Shown here: one piece after another, positions 8,961 to 18,497 of the stretch
Numbering within the stretch: the first letter of the stretch is position 1
Layout: each line of letters begins with the position of its first letter
DNA from: Minwuiaceae bacterium
Lineage (GTDB): Bacteria > Pseudomonadota > Alphaproteobacteria > Minwuiales > Minwuiaceae
DNA: 64,000 nucleotides
NCBI GenBank assembly: GCA_028278525.1
Contig: JANQEE010000011.1
Coordinates: 1 to 64,000 of the forward strand
Direction of reading: 5' to 3'
Notes under the pieces: model-generated
Seen by the model: only the letters and a program-made list of their open reading frames with translations
Told to the model about the DNA's origin: nothing
Databases searched by the model: none
Made by a program: the position numbers and the translations under genes

Positions 8961-9398
8961 ATGTCGAAGACGACTGTCCTAGCGTCCCTGGCAGCGATTG
9001 CGCTGGCGATCTTTCCGGGTTTTTTCGTGGGCGAGCTCGTCGCCGGGATCTACAGCTACCTGATGGGTTACCTGGCCGGCGCCGCGCCGGGCATGGTGCG
9101 GGTCATCCTCGTCCATTGGCTGGCCGGCCTGGTCGCCGGCGTCATCATCGGTCACCTGGCGATCGCGCCGGCCCGGTACCTGTTCAAAAGCGCGAACATG
9201 ATGGCCGCCGCCCACTGCGTCGCCGTGTTCGCCGTCGCGGTCGGGACGGTCTGGATCTATCTGGTCGTCACGGCCGACAAGCCCTACATCCACCCCGCCG
9301 CAATCGCCGCCCGCGCGGTCGGCGTCATCTTGGCTGCCTACCTGGCCGCCCGCGCGCCGAAAGGGGAGCGGTCGACGCCCGGCGGCGCATCCTCCTGA
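8961..9398 (+). CDS. Small integral membrane protein, unknown function
   Basis: 145 residues with four likely transmembrane helices: LASLAAIALAIFPGFFVGEL, a second around residues 46-68, a third around residues 80-102, and a fourth near AAIAARAVGVILAAYLAA. The tail (APKGERSTPGGASS) is polar. I do not recognise the family. It begins about 20 bp after the secreted hydrolase stop and may be co-transcribed with it. It converges on the Dpp operon, with only 16 bp separating the two stops. Confidence 0.7.
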   Translation: MSKTTVLASLAAIALAIFPGFFVGELVAGIYSYLMGYLAGAAPGMVRVILVHWLAGLVAGVIIGHLAIAPARYLFKSANMMAAAHCVAVFAVAVGTVWIYLVVTADKPYIHPAAIAARAVGVILAAYLAARAPKGERSTPGGASS

Positions 9399-9414
9399 GT
9401 CAGGCGCGGTCGGC

Positions 9415-10410
9415 TTACGCTAGGAAACAGGCGACCTTGTGTCCGCCGCCCCGGTCCTCCAGCGGCGGGCTGCTCTGCCGGCAGCGCTCTTCCGCCATCG
9501 GGCAGCGGGAGGCGAAGCGGCAGCCCTTGGGCAGGTTGATCGGGCTCGGCGGATCGCCCGCCAGCCTGACCCGGTTGCGGCGGTCGCGTTCCGTGGCGTG
9601 CACGGACGGCACCGCGGCGAGCAGCGCCTTCGTGTAGGGATGTTTCGGTTCGGAAAACAGCGCGACCCGGTCGGCCTGTTCGACGATCTGCCCCAGATAC
9701 ATCACCGCGACCTCGTCGCAGATATGCTGGACCACGCCCAGGTCGTGGGAGATGAACAGATAGGTGAGGCCCAGATCCGCCTGCAGCCGGGCCATCAGGT
9801 TGAGGATCTGCGCCTGAATGGCAACGTCCAGCGCCGATACCGGCTCGTCGCAGACGATCAGGCCGGGCCTGGTCGAAAGCGCCCGGGCGAGGCCGAGCCG
9901 CTGCCGCTGCCCGCCCGAGAACTGATGCGGGAACAGCGCCTTCTGCTCTGGCCGCAGGCCGACCTGGGTGAACAGTTCCGATACCCGCTCGTCCCGCTCC
10001 CGCGGGTTGCCGATGTTCATCAGGTCGAGCGGTTCGCGGACGATTTGGGCGGCGCGCTTGCGCGGATCGAGCGAGGAATAGGGGTCCTGAAACACGATCT
10101 GATAGTTGCGCCGGCTCTGCCGCAGCTCGCGGCCTTCGTAAGCGCTGATTTCCTCGCCGTTCAGGGTGACGCTGCCGGCGGTGATCGGCACCAGGCGCAT
10201 GATCGCCAGCGCCGTCGTGGTCTTGCCCGACCCGCTCTCGCCGACGATGCCGAACGTCCTGCCCCCGGGCACCGAAAAGCTCACGCCGTCGACGGCGTGC
10301 ACCACGGGCCGGTCGCGGGAGAACACCGCCTTGCCGCCGCCGAAATGAACTTTCAGGTCACGGACGACCAGCGATGGATTCTCCGGTGCCGCCTGGACGC
10401 TGTGGGTCAT
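9415..10410 (-). CDS. Dipeptide/oligopeptide ABC importer ATPase, DppF/OppF type
   Basis: 331 residues from the ATG at 10408-10410, which overlaps the stop of the preceding ATPase (ATGA). A longer upstream start exists but lies inside that gene. Walker A is GESGSGKTT, the signature is FSGGQRQRLGLARAL, and Walker B is LIVCDEPVSALD. The C-terminal oligo_HPY extension has the cysteine-bearing GCRFASRCPMAEERC segment typical of DppF/OppF. Together with DppD it powers import through the DppB-DppC channel encoded upstream. It is the last gene of the operon. Confidence 0.95.
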   Translation of the reverse strand: MTHSVQAAPENPSLVVRDLKVHFGGGKAVFSRDRPVVHAVDGVSFSVPGGRTFGIVGESGSGKTTTALAIMRLVPITAGSVTLNGEEISAYEGRELRQSRRNYQIVFQDPYSSLDPRKRAAQIVREPLDLMNIGNPRERDERVSELFTQVGLRPEQKALFPHQFSGGQRQRLGLARALSTRPGLIVCDEPVSALDVAIQAQILNLMARLQADLGLTYLFISHDLGVVQHICDEVAVMYLGQIVEQADRVALFSEPKHPYTKALLAAVPSVHATERDRRNRVRLAGDPPSPINLPKGCRFASRCPMAEERCRQSSPPLEDRGGGHKVACFLA

Positions 10411-11417
10411 GATGCCGCCGCCGGTTCGTGCACGGCCCAGCAGGCGACGCACTGCGTATCGCCGGCTTCCGTCAGGACGGGTTTCTGCTGCCGGCATTTC
10501 GGCATGACTTCGCCGCAGCGCGGCGCGAACGCGCAGCCGGCGCCGAGGTCGGTCAGCGCCGGCACTACGCCGGGTATCTCCAGCAACTCCTTGCGCACCG
10601 GCCCCGGCTCCTCCTCCAGATGCGGCACGCAGGCGATCAGCCCTTTGGTGTAGGGATGCCGAGGCCGCGACAGCACGTCCCGGACGCTGCCGCTCTCCAC
10701 CACCCGGCCCGCGTACATCACCACCACCCGGTCCGCCAGTTCGGCGATCGCGCCCATGTCGTGGGTGATCAGCACGATGGCCGTGCCGGTTTCCTGTTGC
10801 AGGTCCTGCAACAGGTCAAAAATCTGCGCCTGCACCGTCGCGTCCAGCGCCGTGGTCGGCTCGTCGGCGATCAGCACCTTCGGCCCGCAGGCCAGGGCCA
10901 TGGCGATCATCACCCTTTGGCGCATGCCGCCGGAGAGTTGATGCGGATAGGCTTTGGCGCGCGCTTCCGCTTCCGGAATCTCCACCGCGCGCAGCATATC
11001 GACCGCCTTGGCCATGGCCGCCTTCGGGCTGGCGTTTTCGTGCTGACGGAGGCTTTCCGCGATCTGCTCGCCGACCGTGAACACCGGGTTGAGCGAGGTC
11101 ATCGGCTCCTGAAAGATCATGCCGATATCCTTGCCCCGGATGCGGCGCAGGCCCTCCTGGTCCATCCCGACCAGTTCCCTGTCGCCGAGCTTGATCGAGC
11201 CCGACGTCACCTTACCCGGCGGATCGGGCACCAGGCCCATGATCGAGAGCGCGGTCATCGATTTGCCGCAGCCCGACTCGCCGACGATGCCGAGGATCTC
11301 GCCGCTTTCGACCGCCAGGCTCACCTGGTCCAGCACCCGCGCGTTGCCGTGCCGGGTCTTGAAGTCGACGACGACGTCCGTGACGCTGAGGAGAGGGGCG
11401 CGTTCCACGGCGGTCAC
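10407..11417 (-). CDS. Dipeptide/oligopeptide ABC importer ATPase, DppD/OppD type
   Basis: 336 residues. Walker A is GESGCGKS, the Q-loop is [12 protein letters not shown], the signature is [15 protein letters not shown] and Walker B is [12 protein letters not shown]. The C-terminal oligo_HPY region contains [15 protein letters not shown], which in this family can hold an Fe-S cluster. It overlaps the upstream permease stop by 4 bp and the downstream DppF-type ATPase by 4 bp, so the operon is tightly coupled. The substrate is set by the binding protein, not by this subunit. Confidence 0.95.
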   Translation of the reverse strand: MTAVERAPLLSVTDVVVDFKTRHGNARVLDQVSLAVESGEILGIVGESGCGKSMTALSIMGLVPDPPGKVTSGSIKLGDRELVGMDQEGLRRIRGKDIGMIFQEPMTSLNPVFTVGEQIAESLRQHENASPKAAMAKAVDMLRAVEIPEAEARAKAYPHQLSGGMRQRVMIAMALACGPKVLIADEPTTALDATVQAQIFDLLQDLQQETGTAIVLITHDMGAIAELADRVVVMYAGRVVESGSVRDVLSRPRHPYTKGLIACVPHLEEEPGPVRKELLEIPGVVPALTDLGAGCAFAPRCGEVMPKCRQQKPVLTEAGDTQCVACWAVHEPAAAS

Positions 11418-12286
11418 CTTTGGCGCAGCTTCGGATTGAGCGCATCGTTCAGCCCGTCGCCGATCAGCGAGATCGCCAGCACCGTCAGGAAGATCGCGAA
11501 GCCGGGAATGGCGACGGCGAAGCCCGCGTCCAGGATGTAGGGCCGGTTGGAGCCGATCACCTGTCCCCAGCTCATGATGTTGGGATCGCTCAGGCCCAGG
11601 AAGCTCAGCGCCGCTTCGAACAGGATCGCCGATCCGACCATCAGGTTGGCCTGGACGATTATCGGCGGCAGGGCGTTCGGCAGGATCACCCGGAAAATCA
11701 GGTAGCCGTCGCGCGCGCTGCCGGACCGGGCGGCGGACACATATTCCAGTTCGCGGATGCGCAGGAATTCCGACCGGGTGACGCGGGCGACCGCGGTCCA
11801 GCTTACGACACCGATGGCCAGCGTCACGGTCAGCAGCGACGCGCCGAACAGGGCGACGATCACCATCGAGAACAGCAGCGTCGGCAGCACCTGGAAGAAC
11901 TCGGTAAAGCGCATCAGCGCCTCTTCCACGACGCCGCCGTAATAGCCGGCGAAGGCTCCGACGCTGACGCCGATCACCACCGATATCACGGCGGCGGCAA
12001 GGCCGATCGCCATCGACACCTGCCCGCCCGCCATCATGGCGGCCAGGATGTCCCGGCCCAGGTAATCGGTGCCCAGCAGAAAGCCTTCCTCCCCCGGAAA
12101 GGACAGCGGCGTCCAGACCATTTCGAACGGGTCTGTCGGATAGAGGTACGGGCCGACGAAGGTGAACAGCAGGATGGAGATCAGCAGCGCCAGCCCGGCC
12201 ACCGCGCTGCGGTTCTGGAAGAACATCGCAGCCATCTCGGTCAGCGGATGCTGGACTTTCAGCGCCGGGGCGGCGTGGTCGGTCAT
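11414..12286 (-). CDS. ABC importer permease, DppC type
   Basis: 290 residues with an N-terminal cytoplasmic extension, a first membrane helix (GLALLISILLFTFVGPYLY) and the DppC-type periplasmic loop containing LLGTDYLGRDILAAMMAGG. The EAA loop that contacts the ATPase is present as VSAARSGSARDGYLIFRVILPN. About six membrane spans in total, normal length. It pairs with the DppB-type permease 10 bp upstream to form the channel. Confidence 0.94.
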   Translation of the reverse strand: MTDHAAPALKVQHPLTEMAAMFFQNRSAVAGLALLISILLFTFVGPYLYPTDPFEMVWTPLSFPGEEGFLLGTDYLGRDILAAMMAGGQVSMAIGLAAAVISVVIGVSVGAFAGYYGGVVEEALMRFTEFFQVLPTLLFSMVIVALFGASLLTVTLAIGVVSWTAVARVTRSEFLRIRELEYVSAARSGSARDGYLIFRVILPNALPPIIVQANLMVGSAILFEAALSFLGLSDPNIMSWGQVIGSNRPYILDAGFAVAIPGFAIFLTVLAISLIGDGLNDALNPKLRQR

Positions 12287-12296
12287 GTGCGCCTCC

Positions 12297-13271
12297 CTAG
12301 CCCGTCTTGATCCGGGGATCGATCAGCCGGAGCGTGGCGTCGGTCAGGATGTTGAACACGACGACCACCAGCGACGAGAAGAACAGGATGCCCATGATGG
12401 TCGGCGTATCGCGCGCCAGGATCGACTGGAGTGCCAGGGTGCCGAGCCCCGGCCAGGAGAACACCGTTTCCACCACCACGGCGCCGGAGATCACCGCGGA
12501 GAACTGAAGCCCCGCCACCGTCACCACCGGGCCGAGCGCGTTGCGCAGCGCGTGCTTATACAGCACCGTCCGCTGCGGCAGCCCCTTGGCGCGCGCCGTG
12601 CGCACATAGTCCGCGCCCAGCACTTCCAGCATCGACGCCCGCGCCAGCCGGCTATAGAGCGCCAGGAAGATCGAGGCCAGCGTTACCATCGGCAGGATCA
12701 GGTGGTGCAGCACGTCCAGCGCGCGTACGAAGAACCCGCCCTCCACGGTGACGTCGATCATGCCGGCGACCGGGAACAGCGGAAAGATCGACACGAACAG
12801 GATAATCAGCAGGATGCCGGTCCAGAACACCGGCGCGGCGAACCCGAACAGCGACAGGAAGGTGACGGTCAGGCTGACGATGCCGTTCGGTTTCTTGGCC
12901 GCCACAACCCCAAGAAACGTGCCGACGATGACGGCCAGAATCTGCGCGGAAAACACCAACAGCAATGTCGCCGGCAGCTTCTCCAGGATCAGCGTCGTCA
13001 CAGGCGTGTTGAAGAAATAAGAGTAGCCGAGGTCCAGCACCGCCACCCGCGACATATAGCGCCAGAGCTGGACGTAGAACGGCTGGTCCAGGCCGTAGCG
13101 GACCCGGATCTCCTCCATCACCTCGGCGTCTGCGCCGCCCATGTCGCCGGCGATGGTGTCGGCGATGTCCCCCGGCGCGATCGAGATCAGGATGAAGTTC
13201 AGCACCAGAACGGCGACCAGCAAAAGCAGGCCGTAGCCGACCCGCTTCGCTATCGTGTTCCAGAAACTCAT
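12297..13271 (-). CDS. ABC importer permease, DppB type
   Basis: 324 residues with an N-terminal membrane helix (YGLLLLVAVLVLNFILISIA) and the family signature region after it (IAPGDIADTIAGD, VRYGLDQPFYVQLWRY). The EAA loop reads VRTARAKGLPQRTVLYKHAL. It forms the membrane channel with the DppC-type partner. The gap of about 25 bp to the binding-protein gene and the shared strand put all five genes in one operon. Confidence 0.94.
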   Translation of the reverse strand: MSFWNTIAKRVGYGLLLLVAVLVLNFILISIAPGDIADTIAGDMGGADAEVMEEIRVRYGLDQPFYVQLWRYMSRVAVLDLGYSYFFNTPVTTLILEKLPATLLLVFSAQILAVIVGTFLGVVAAKKPNGIVSLTVTFLSLFGFAAPVFWTGILLIILFVSIFPLFPVAGMIDVTVEGGFFVRALDVLHHLILPMVTLASIFLALYSRLARASMLEVLGADYVRTARAKGLPQRTVLYKHALRNALGPVVTVAGLQFSAVISGAVVVETVFSWPGLGTLALQSILARDTPTIMGILFFSSLVVVVFNILTDATLRLIDPRIKTG

Positions 13272-13296
13272 CCGGCCGCCCCCCGGCCCGGTGCGC

Positions 13297-14868
13297 CTAC
13301 CTCAGATAGACCCGGTCAAGCGGCGCGGAGGCGCCCCAGATCGAGTTCGGCGGATTGCCGACCTTCTTGTTGGCGACCGTGTGGTACGGCCCCGCGAACA
13401 GCCAGTAGATCGGCAGGTCCTCGGCGACGATCTGCTGGAACTCGGCATAGTGCTTCTTCCGTTGGTCCAGGTCGTAGGTCGATCCGGCAAGCTGCATCAG
13501 CTTGTCGACCTGCGGGTTCGCGTATTGCTGGGTGTTCGACCAGATCACGCCTTTCTTGATGTTCTCGCTGCTATACGTCCGATGCACCCCGATCACCGGG
13601 TCGCCCCAGTTGAAGACATTGTCGATCGTTATGTCGAACTCGTGGTTCGAGACGCGCTTCGCCCAGGTCGGGAAGTCGGCGGAGGCGCGCACGGTGACGT
13701 CGATGCCGATCTTCTTCAATTGCGGTTTCAGGTACTCTGCGAACGGCTTGGCCGTCGCCCAGCCGAAATCCACGGTCAGGCCGAAACGCATGCCGTCCGA
13801 GCCCCTGGCGTAACCGGCGTCGTCCAGCAGCTTGTTGGCCTTGTCCAGATCCAGGTCGTAGCCGTTGACGCTGTCGTCATAGAACGGGCTGCCCGGGTGG
13901 ATCCCGGTCTTGGCGGGCGCCGCCGTGCCCAGCATCAGCGCCTTCAGGATGAAGTTGCGGTCCACCGCATACGCAATCGCGTGGCGCACGGCCTTGTCCG
14001 AGGTCTTGCCCTCCTTGGTGTTGAACGCGATCCAGACGATCGAGCCGATCGCCGCATAGCCCTCGCCCGAAACATCCAGGTCCTTGTTCTTCTTCATCCG
14101 GGTCAGATCGCGGGGCGTCTGTTCGAAGCCCGAGAGCATGACCTCGCCGCTTTCCAGCGCGATGGTCCGCGCCGAGCCGTCCTTGATGATGCGCATCACG
14201 ATCTTGTCCAGATGCGGACGCTGCTCCATGAAGAAGTTTTCGTTGCGCTCCAGAATGATGTGCTGGTCGCGCTTGAACTCGACCAGCTTGAACGGGCCGG
14301 AGCCGATCACGTTCTCGGAGTTCTGCGGGTGGGTCTTCGGATCCTGGCCGTCGCCGTAGACATGCTTCGGAATGATCGACAGAAGCTGCGACGACATCGC
14401 CAGCATCAGCGCCGGATGCGGCTGCGACAGTTTGAGGATCGCCGTATGCTCGTCCGGCGTCTCGACGCTCTCCACCGGTGCGAACATCGATTTGAACGGA
14501 TGGTTCGCCTTCACCGTCTCGACCGAAAAGGCCACGTCCTCCGACGTGATCGGATGCCCGTCATGGAACGTCGCGCCCTCGACCAGGTTCAGCGTGATCG
14601 CCAGGCCGTTGTCGGAAACCGTCCAGGATTTGGCGAGATAAGGCTGCGGGTTCCAGCCCTCGTCGTAGCGAAGCGGCGTGGCGAACAGTTGCGCGCCGGG
14701 CACGCCGGTCGCAATGCCCGATTGCACGGCCGGGTTCAGGTGGCGCGGCGTGGCGCCGATCGCCATCACCAGCGTGCCGCCTTGTTTCGGCTCCTCGGCC
14801 TTGGCAAGGGGAACGGCCAGTCCCGCGATAAGCGCCAGGGCGGCAGTAAGTCCGAAGAAACGTCCCAT
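13297..14868 (-). CDS. Solute-binding protein family 5 (Dpp/Opp-type), periplasmic
   Basis: 523 residues from the ATG at 14866-14868, preceded by GGGAG; longer in-frame starts upstream lack a ribosome site. It has a Sec signal peptide (FFGLTAALALIAGLAVPLAKA). The mature N-terminus EEPKQGGTLVMAIGATPRHLNP is typical of SBP_bac_5 proteins, and FHDGHPITSEDVAFSVE is the family hallmark segment. It captures the substrate for the DppBCDF-type importer that follows. The divergent amidohydrolase and GTPase suggest an amide-containing or peptide-like substrate, which is inference. First gene of the operon; its promoter should lie in 14869-15022. Confidence 0.93.
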   Translation of the reverse strand: MGRFFGLTAALALIAGLAVPLAKAEEPKQGGTLVMAIGATPRHLNPAVQSGIATGVPGAQLFATPLRYDEGWNPQPYLAKSWTVSDNGLAITLNLVEGATFHDGHPITSEDVAFSVETVKANHPFKSMFAPVESVETPDEHTAILKLSQPHPALMLAMSSQLLSIIPKHVYGDGQDPKTHPQNSENVIGSGPFKLVEFKRDQHIILERNENFFMEQRPHLDKIVMRIIKDGSARTIALESGEVMLSGFEQTPRDLTRMKKNKDLDVSGEGYAAIGSIVWIAFNTKEGKTSDKAVRHAIAYAVDRNFILKALMLGTAAPAKTGIHPGSPFYDDSVNGYDLDLDKANKLLDDAGYARGSDGMRFGLTVDFGWATAKPFAEYLKPQLKKIGIDVTVRASADFPTWAKRVSNHEFDITIDNVFNWGDPVIGVHRTYSSENIKKGVIWSNTQQYANPQVDKLMQLAGSTYDLDQRKKHYAEFQQIVAEDLPIYWLFAGPYHTVANKKVGNPPNSIWGASAPLDRVYLR

Positions 14869-15022
14869 CGTTAATCTCCCTGATCGTCTGTCGCGTCGCT
14901 TTTGACATCGACGTGTTTTTATTTTGCTCTGCAAGCAGATGGCATCGTTCGTTCTTGCTGCATAAACTGAAGCAACCCACACATTAGGGCACCAATTTAT
15001 TCCCCGAACAAGGCCATCGGTT

Positions 15023-16651
15023 GTGACTGAAACCAAAATATTCGCCGCCCGCAAGATCGTCACGATGGACGCCAATCAGCCGGAAGCGACCCATGTCGCC
15101 GTCCGCGACGGCCGCATCCTGGCGGTCGGCGCGCACGCGGACGTGTCCGGCTGGACCGATGCCGCGGTCGACGACCGGTTCGCCGACAAGGTCCTCATGC
15201 CGGGCTTCGTCGAAGGCCACTGCCACCTGATGGCCGGCGGCATGTGGCGTTTCCTCTATGTCGGCTTTCAGGACCGCGTCGATCCAGACGGCAAGCACTG
15301 GCAGGGCGTCGGCACCATCGAAGCGGTGCTCGACCGCATGAAGACGGCGGACGCGGAACTGCCGGAAGACGAGCCGCTCGTCGCCTGGGGCTTCGACCCG
15401 ATCTTCCTGATGGACCGCCGCCCCGACAAGCGCGATTTCGACACCGTGTCGGCCACCCGGCCGATCGCGGTGATGCATTCCAACTTCCACCTGATGACGG
15501 TGAATTCCGCCGCATTGAAACTCGCCAACTACACCGCCGACCTGGATGTCGACGGCATCGCCCGCGACGCGGACGGCGAACCCAACGGCGAATTGCAGGA
15601 AGTGGCCGCCATGTTCCCGGTGATGCGCCGGCTCGGCATCGATTTCCGCGCGCTCGGCCGCTCGCCCGCGGGCGTCACCGCCTTCGGCCAGGTCTGCAAG
15701 CGCGCCGGCGTCACCACCGCCGCCGACCTGATCAACGACCTGCCGGACGAGGATGTCGACGAACTGCTGCGCATCACCGCGCGCGACGACTACCCGATCC
15801 GCCTGGCCTCCATGCTGAACGCCATGACCCAGACCGCTGTGGAAACCGGCGAACGCGCGCTGGCCCTTCAGGAACGAAGCACCGACAAGCTGATCCTCGG
15901 CGGGGTCAAGATCGTCACCGACGGGTCGATCCAGGGCTTTACCGCCCGGCTGCGCTGGCCGGGCTATTACAACGGCGCGTCCAACGGCATCTGGAACGTC
16001 GCGCCCGAACAGTTGAACGGCATCGTCGCTGAACTGCTGTCCAAGGGCGTGCCCATGCATATCCACGTCAACGGCGACGAGGCCATCGCGGTGGCGATCG
16101 ATGCCGTCGAGGCGGGCCTCCGCCGACACGCGGCGCCCGATCATCGCACCGTGCTGCAGCACTGCCAGATGGCCGACCGCGCCCAGTTCGAAAAGATGAA
16201 GGCGCTCGGCCTCTGCGTGAATCTCTTCGCCAACCACATCTTCTATTTCGGCGACCAGCACGCCGCGCTCACCATCGGGCCGGACCGCGCGCGGCGCATG
16301 GACGCCTGCCGCACCGCGCTCGACCTTGGCGTGCCCATGACGATCCACTCCGACGCGCCGGTCACGCCGCTCGGCCCGCTCACCACTGCCTGGGCGGCGG
16401 TCAACCGGCTCACCGCCAGCGGCCGTGTGCTGGGCGAGGCGGAACGCATTTCGGTGCCGGAAGCCCTGCACGCCATCACCCTCGGCGCCGCCTACAGCCT
16501 GCATATGGACGACCGCGTCGGCTCCGTCGAAGTCGGCAAGTTCGCCGACTTCACCGTGCTGGACGACGACCCGCTCGGCGTGGATGCCGGCGCGCTCCGC
16601 GACATTCCCGTCTGGGGCACGGTGCTGGGCGGCGACGTCCACCCGGTCTGA
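15023..16651 (+). CDS. YtcJ-like metal-dependent amidohydrolase
   Basis: 542 residues with a GTG start at 15023. This is the amidohydrolase_3 (YtcJ) group. The N-terminal beta domain reads FAARKIVTMDANQPEA, followed by MPGFVEGHCHLMAGG with the HxH metal ligands, a lysine or carboxylate region in the middle, late histidines (MHIHVNGDEA, VLQHCQMAD), and the terminal metal Asp in IHSDAPVTPLGPL. Such enzymes hydrolyse N-substituted amides and formamides with Zn or Fe. It is divergent from a Dpp-type importer and followed 10 bp later by a CobW-type GTPase, so import, metal insertion and hydrolysis may be linked. Confidence 0.9.
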   Translation: MTETKIFAARKIVTMDANQPEATHVAVRDGRILAVGAHADVSGWTDAAVDDRFADKVLMPGFVEGHCHLMAGGMWRFLYVGFQDRVDPDGKHWQGVGTIEAVLDRMKTADAELPEDEPLVAWGFDPIFLMDRRPDKRDFDTVSATRPIAVMHSNFHLMTVNSAALKLANYTADLDVDGIARDADGEPNGELQEVAAMFPVMRRLGIDFRALGRSPAGVTAFGQVCKRAGVTTAADLINDLPDEDVDELLRITARDDYPIRLASMLNAMTQTAVETGERALALQERSTDKLILGGVKIVTDGSIQGFTARLRWPGYYNGASNGIWNVAPEQLNGIVAELLSKGVPMHIHVNGDEAIAVAIDAVEAGLRRHAAPDHRTVLQHCQMADRAQFEKMKALGLCVNLFANHIFYFGDQHAALTIGPDRARRMDACRTALDLGVPMTIHSDAPVTPLGPLTTAWAAVNRLTASGRVLGEAERISVPEALHAITLGAAYSLHMDDRVGSVEVGKFADFTVLDDDPLGVDAGALRDIPVWGTVLGGDVHPV

Positions 16652-16661
16652 CTGTCCGGCG

Positions 16662-17642
16662 ATGCCGCAAGCCACCGCCCCGCTGCCGCTCACCGTGATC
16701 TCGGGCTATCTCGGCGCGGGCAAGACCACGCTCGTCAATCACCTGTTGCGCCACGCCGCCGGCCGCCGGCTGATGGTGCTGGTCAACGATTTCGGCGACC
16801 TGCCGATCGACGCCGACCTGATCGAACGGGAAGATGGCGACATGCTGACGCTCGCCAACGGCTGCGTCTGCTGCTCCATGGGCGGCGATTTCTACAACGC
16901 CCTGGTCGACGTGCTCGACATGCCGGAACGGCCGGACCACCTGGTGATCGAGGCGAGCGGCGTCGCCCGCCCCGCCCGCATCGCCAACATCGCCCGCGCC
17001 GAACCCGACCTCGCGCTCGACGGCGTCGTCACCCTCGTCGACGCGGAAAACGTCGCGGCCCAACTCGCCGACGACCTCGTCGCCGACAGCGTGACCGACC
17101 AGATCGCCGCCGCCGACCTGCTCCTCGTCAGCAAGGCCGACCTCGTATCGCCGCATGACCTCGCCGCGCTAAAGGATCGCTTGAACGCCATCAATCCCGC
17201 GCCCCCGGTGATGACCTGCATTTCCGGCGCCGTCCCGGTCGACGCGGTGCTGGGCGGAATAGCGCCCTCTCAAGACGCAAAACCCTCTCCGCCACACGAT
17301 CACGAGCACGAAGAAGCCTACGCCCGATGGTCGCACGAAACCTCTGCCCCCTTCGACAGCGACAAACTGCAACAGGCCCTGACTGCGTTCCCCGACACTG
17401 TGCTCAGGGTCAAGGGGATCGTCTTCGTCACCGGCCGCCATGGCCCGCTGGCGATCCACCGCGTCGGCCGCCGCATCACCATCGCTGACGCGCCCTCAAG
17501 CACCGACCGAACCTCCCGCCTCGTCGCCATCGGCCACCGATCCGGTTTCGACCCGGCCCTGCTGACCCGTCTGGTCGACGGCGCTCTCGCAACGCCTGGG
17601 CCTCAGCGCCCGGACTCAACCCAGGACAAACCGCCATCCTGA
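16662..17642 (+). CDS. CobW/G3E-family GTPase (putative metallochaperone)
   Basis: 326 residues from the ATG at 16662, 10 bp after the amidohydrolase stop. Motifs: Walker A GYLGAGKTTL, the CxCC metal site as NGCVCCSMGG, the G3 region VIEASGVARP, G4 as SKADL, then a His-rich linker (PPHDHEHEEAYARW) and a CobW C-terminal domain. G3E proteins deliver Zn, Co or Ni to client enzymes using GTP. The position suggests that the neighbouring amidohydrolase is the client, though a general zinc-homeostasis role is possible. No Zur box was searched for by alignment. Confidence 0.9.
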   Translation: MPQATAPLPLTVISGYLGAGKTTLVNHLLRHAAGRRLMVLVNDFGDLPIDADLIEREDGDMLTLANGCVCCSMGGDFYNALVDVLDMPERPDHLVIEASGVARPARIANIARAEPDLALDGVVTLVDAENVAAQLADDLVADSVTDQIAAADLLLVSKADLVSPHDLAALKDRLNAINPAPPVMTCISGAVPVDAVLGGIAPSQDAKPSPPHDHEHEEAYARWSHETSAPFDSDKLQQALTAFPDTVLRVKGIVFVTGRHGPLAIHRVGRRITIADAPSSTDRTSRLVAIGHRSGFDPALLTRLVDGALATPGPQRPDSTQDKPPS

Positions 17643-17958
17643 GTTCTTTGCCATGCGCGATTGGAAGCGAGAGCAGCGGCCGTCCTGCCGTCGATATTTC
17701 AGCGGGGGGCGAGGATTCCGATACTCGGCAGAATTTCGTCCGGATTTGATCAGACCTCCGTCAGGGTTCGATGTCGCCAAAGCAATAAATAGGAGCGGCA
17801 TAGCCGGACGAGGCGGTGACCGTAGACTGAAACTCGGCCCGTAGGGCTCCATTGGCATCCGCGTCCGTTCGGCAACTCTGCACGTGTTCTCAGCCCAATG
17901 CACTGCCGTCTGCGCTCTGTGGCGCGGTCGCACGGAAGAATGCGTTATCTGATGTCGG
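17643..17958. other. Intergenic stretch with no recognised feature
   Basis: 316 nt between the GTPase and a small membrane protein. I see no convincing reading frame, hairpin or promoter. The open frame on the minus strand across 17616-18032 has no ribosome site and no recognisable product. Confidence 0.5.
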
Positions 17959-17979
17959 ATGTTTTCGAACGATTGTTTG

Positions 17980-18261
17980 ATGGAAGACTTTGGTATCTTT
18001 CTGCGGCCATACGACCGGGTGATCGGGTTCACCGGGGTCGCCGTCTATATCGGCTCCTACTTCGCGGTCCAGGCCGGTTTGATCAGAGGTCGGGGTTACA
18101 TCTATCCCATCCTCAATCTATTGGCGGCCCTTCTGGTCTCCCTCACCATTGTCAACGAGTTCAACCTGCCGTCCCTGATCATTCAGTTGAGTTGGATTGC
18201 GATCAGCCTGATGGGCATCACCCGACTTCTCTACCGTCGCACCTCGCGCACACTCACGTAA
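17980..18261 (+). CDS. Small membrane protein resembling the CBU_0592 family
   Basis: 93 residues from the ATG at 17980 (an in-frame ATG at 17959 would add seven). Three hydrophobic segments are visible: VIGFTGVAVYIGSYFAVQAGL, YIYPILNLLAALLVSLTIV and LIIQLSWIAISLMGITRLLY. The pattern GxxxYxxSYFxxQ, then YxxxNLxAAxxxxxS, then an Asn-rich turn matches my memory of CBU_0592-type proteins, which have no known function. It stands alone. The family assignment is from pattern only. Confidence 0.65.
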   Translation: MEDFGIFLRPYDRVIGFTGVAVYIGSYFAVQAGLIRGRGYIYPILNLLAALLVSLTIVNEFNLPSLIIQLSWIAISLMGITRLLYRRTSRTLT

Positions 18262-18497
18262 GAGGAGGCTGTTAGTAACAGGGACAGTACAATCATCTGA
18301 AAGATGGGCTAGACTACTAGGGGTCCAGGGGTGCGCGGGCATTGATGTCCGATCCGGGTCGCTCTTGCCCATCGTGACCGGCTGAATCTATCCGTTTTGC
18401 TGCGACAAATAGCCTCTTTCTCCAACGCTTGGATCGGCATCGCCGGCACGACATGATGCAGGCGGCATATAAGACCGTGAAGTCGGACGGCGGAAAC

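Noticed and set aside
14984-16693. 569-codon open frame on the minus strand
   Set aside because: It runs antisense to the YtcJ-like amidohydrolase, is rich in His, Gly and Arg as expected from GC-skewed antisense frames, and has no domain.
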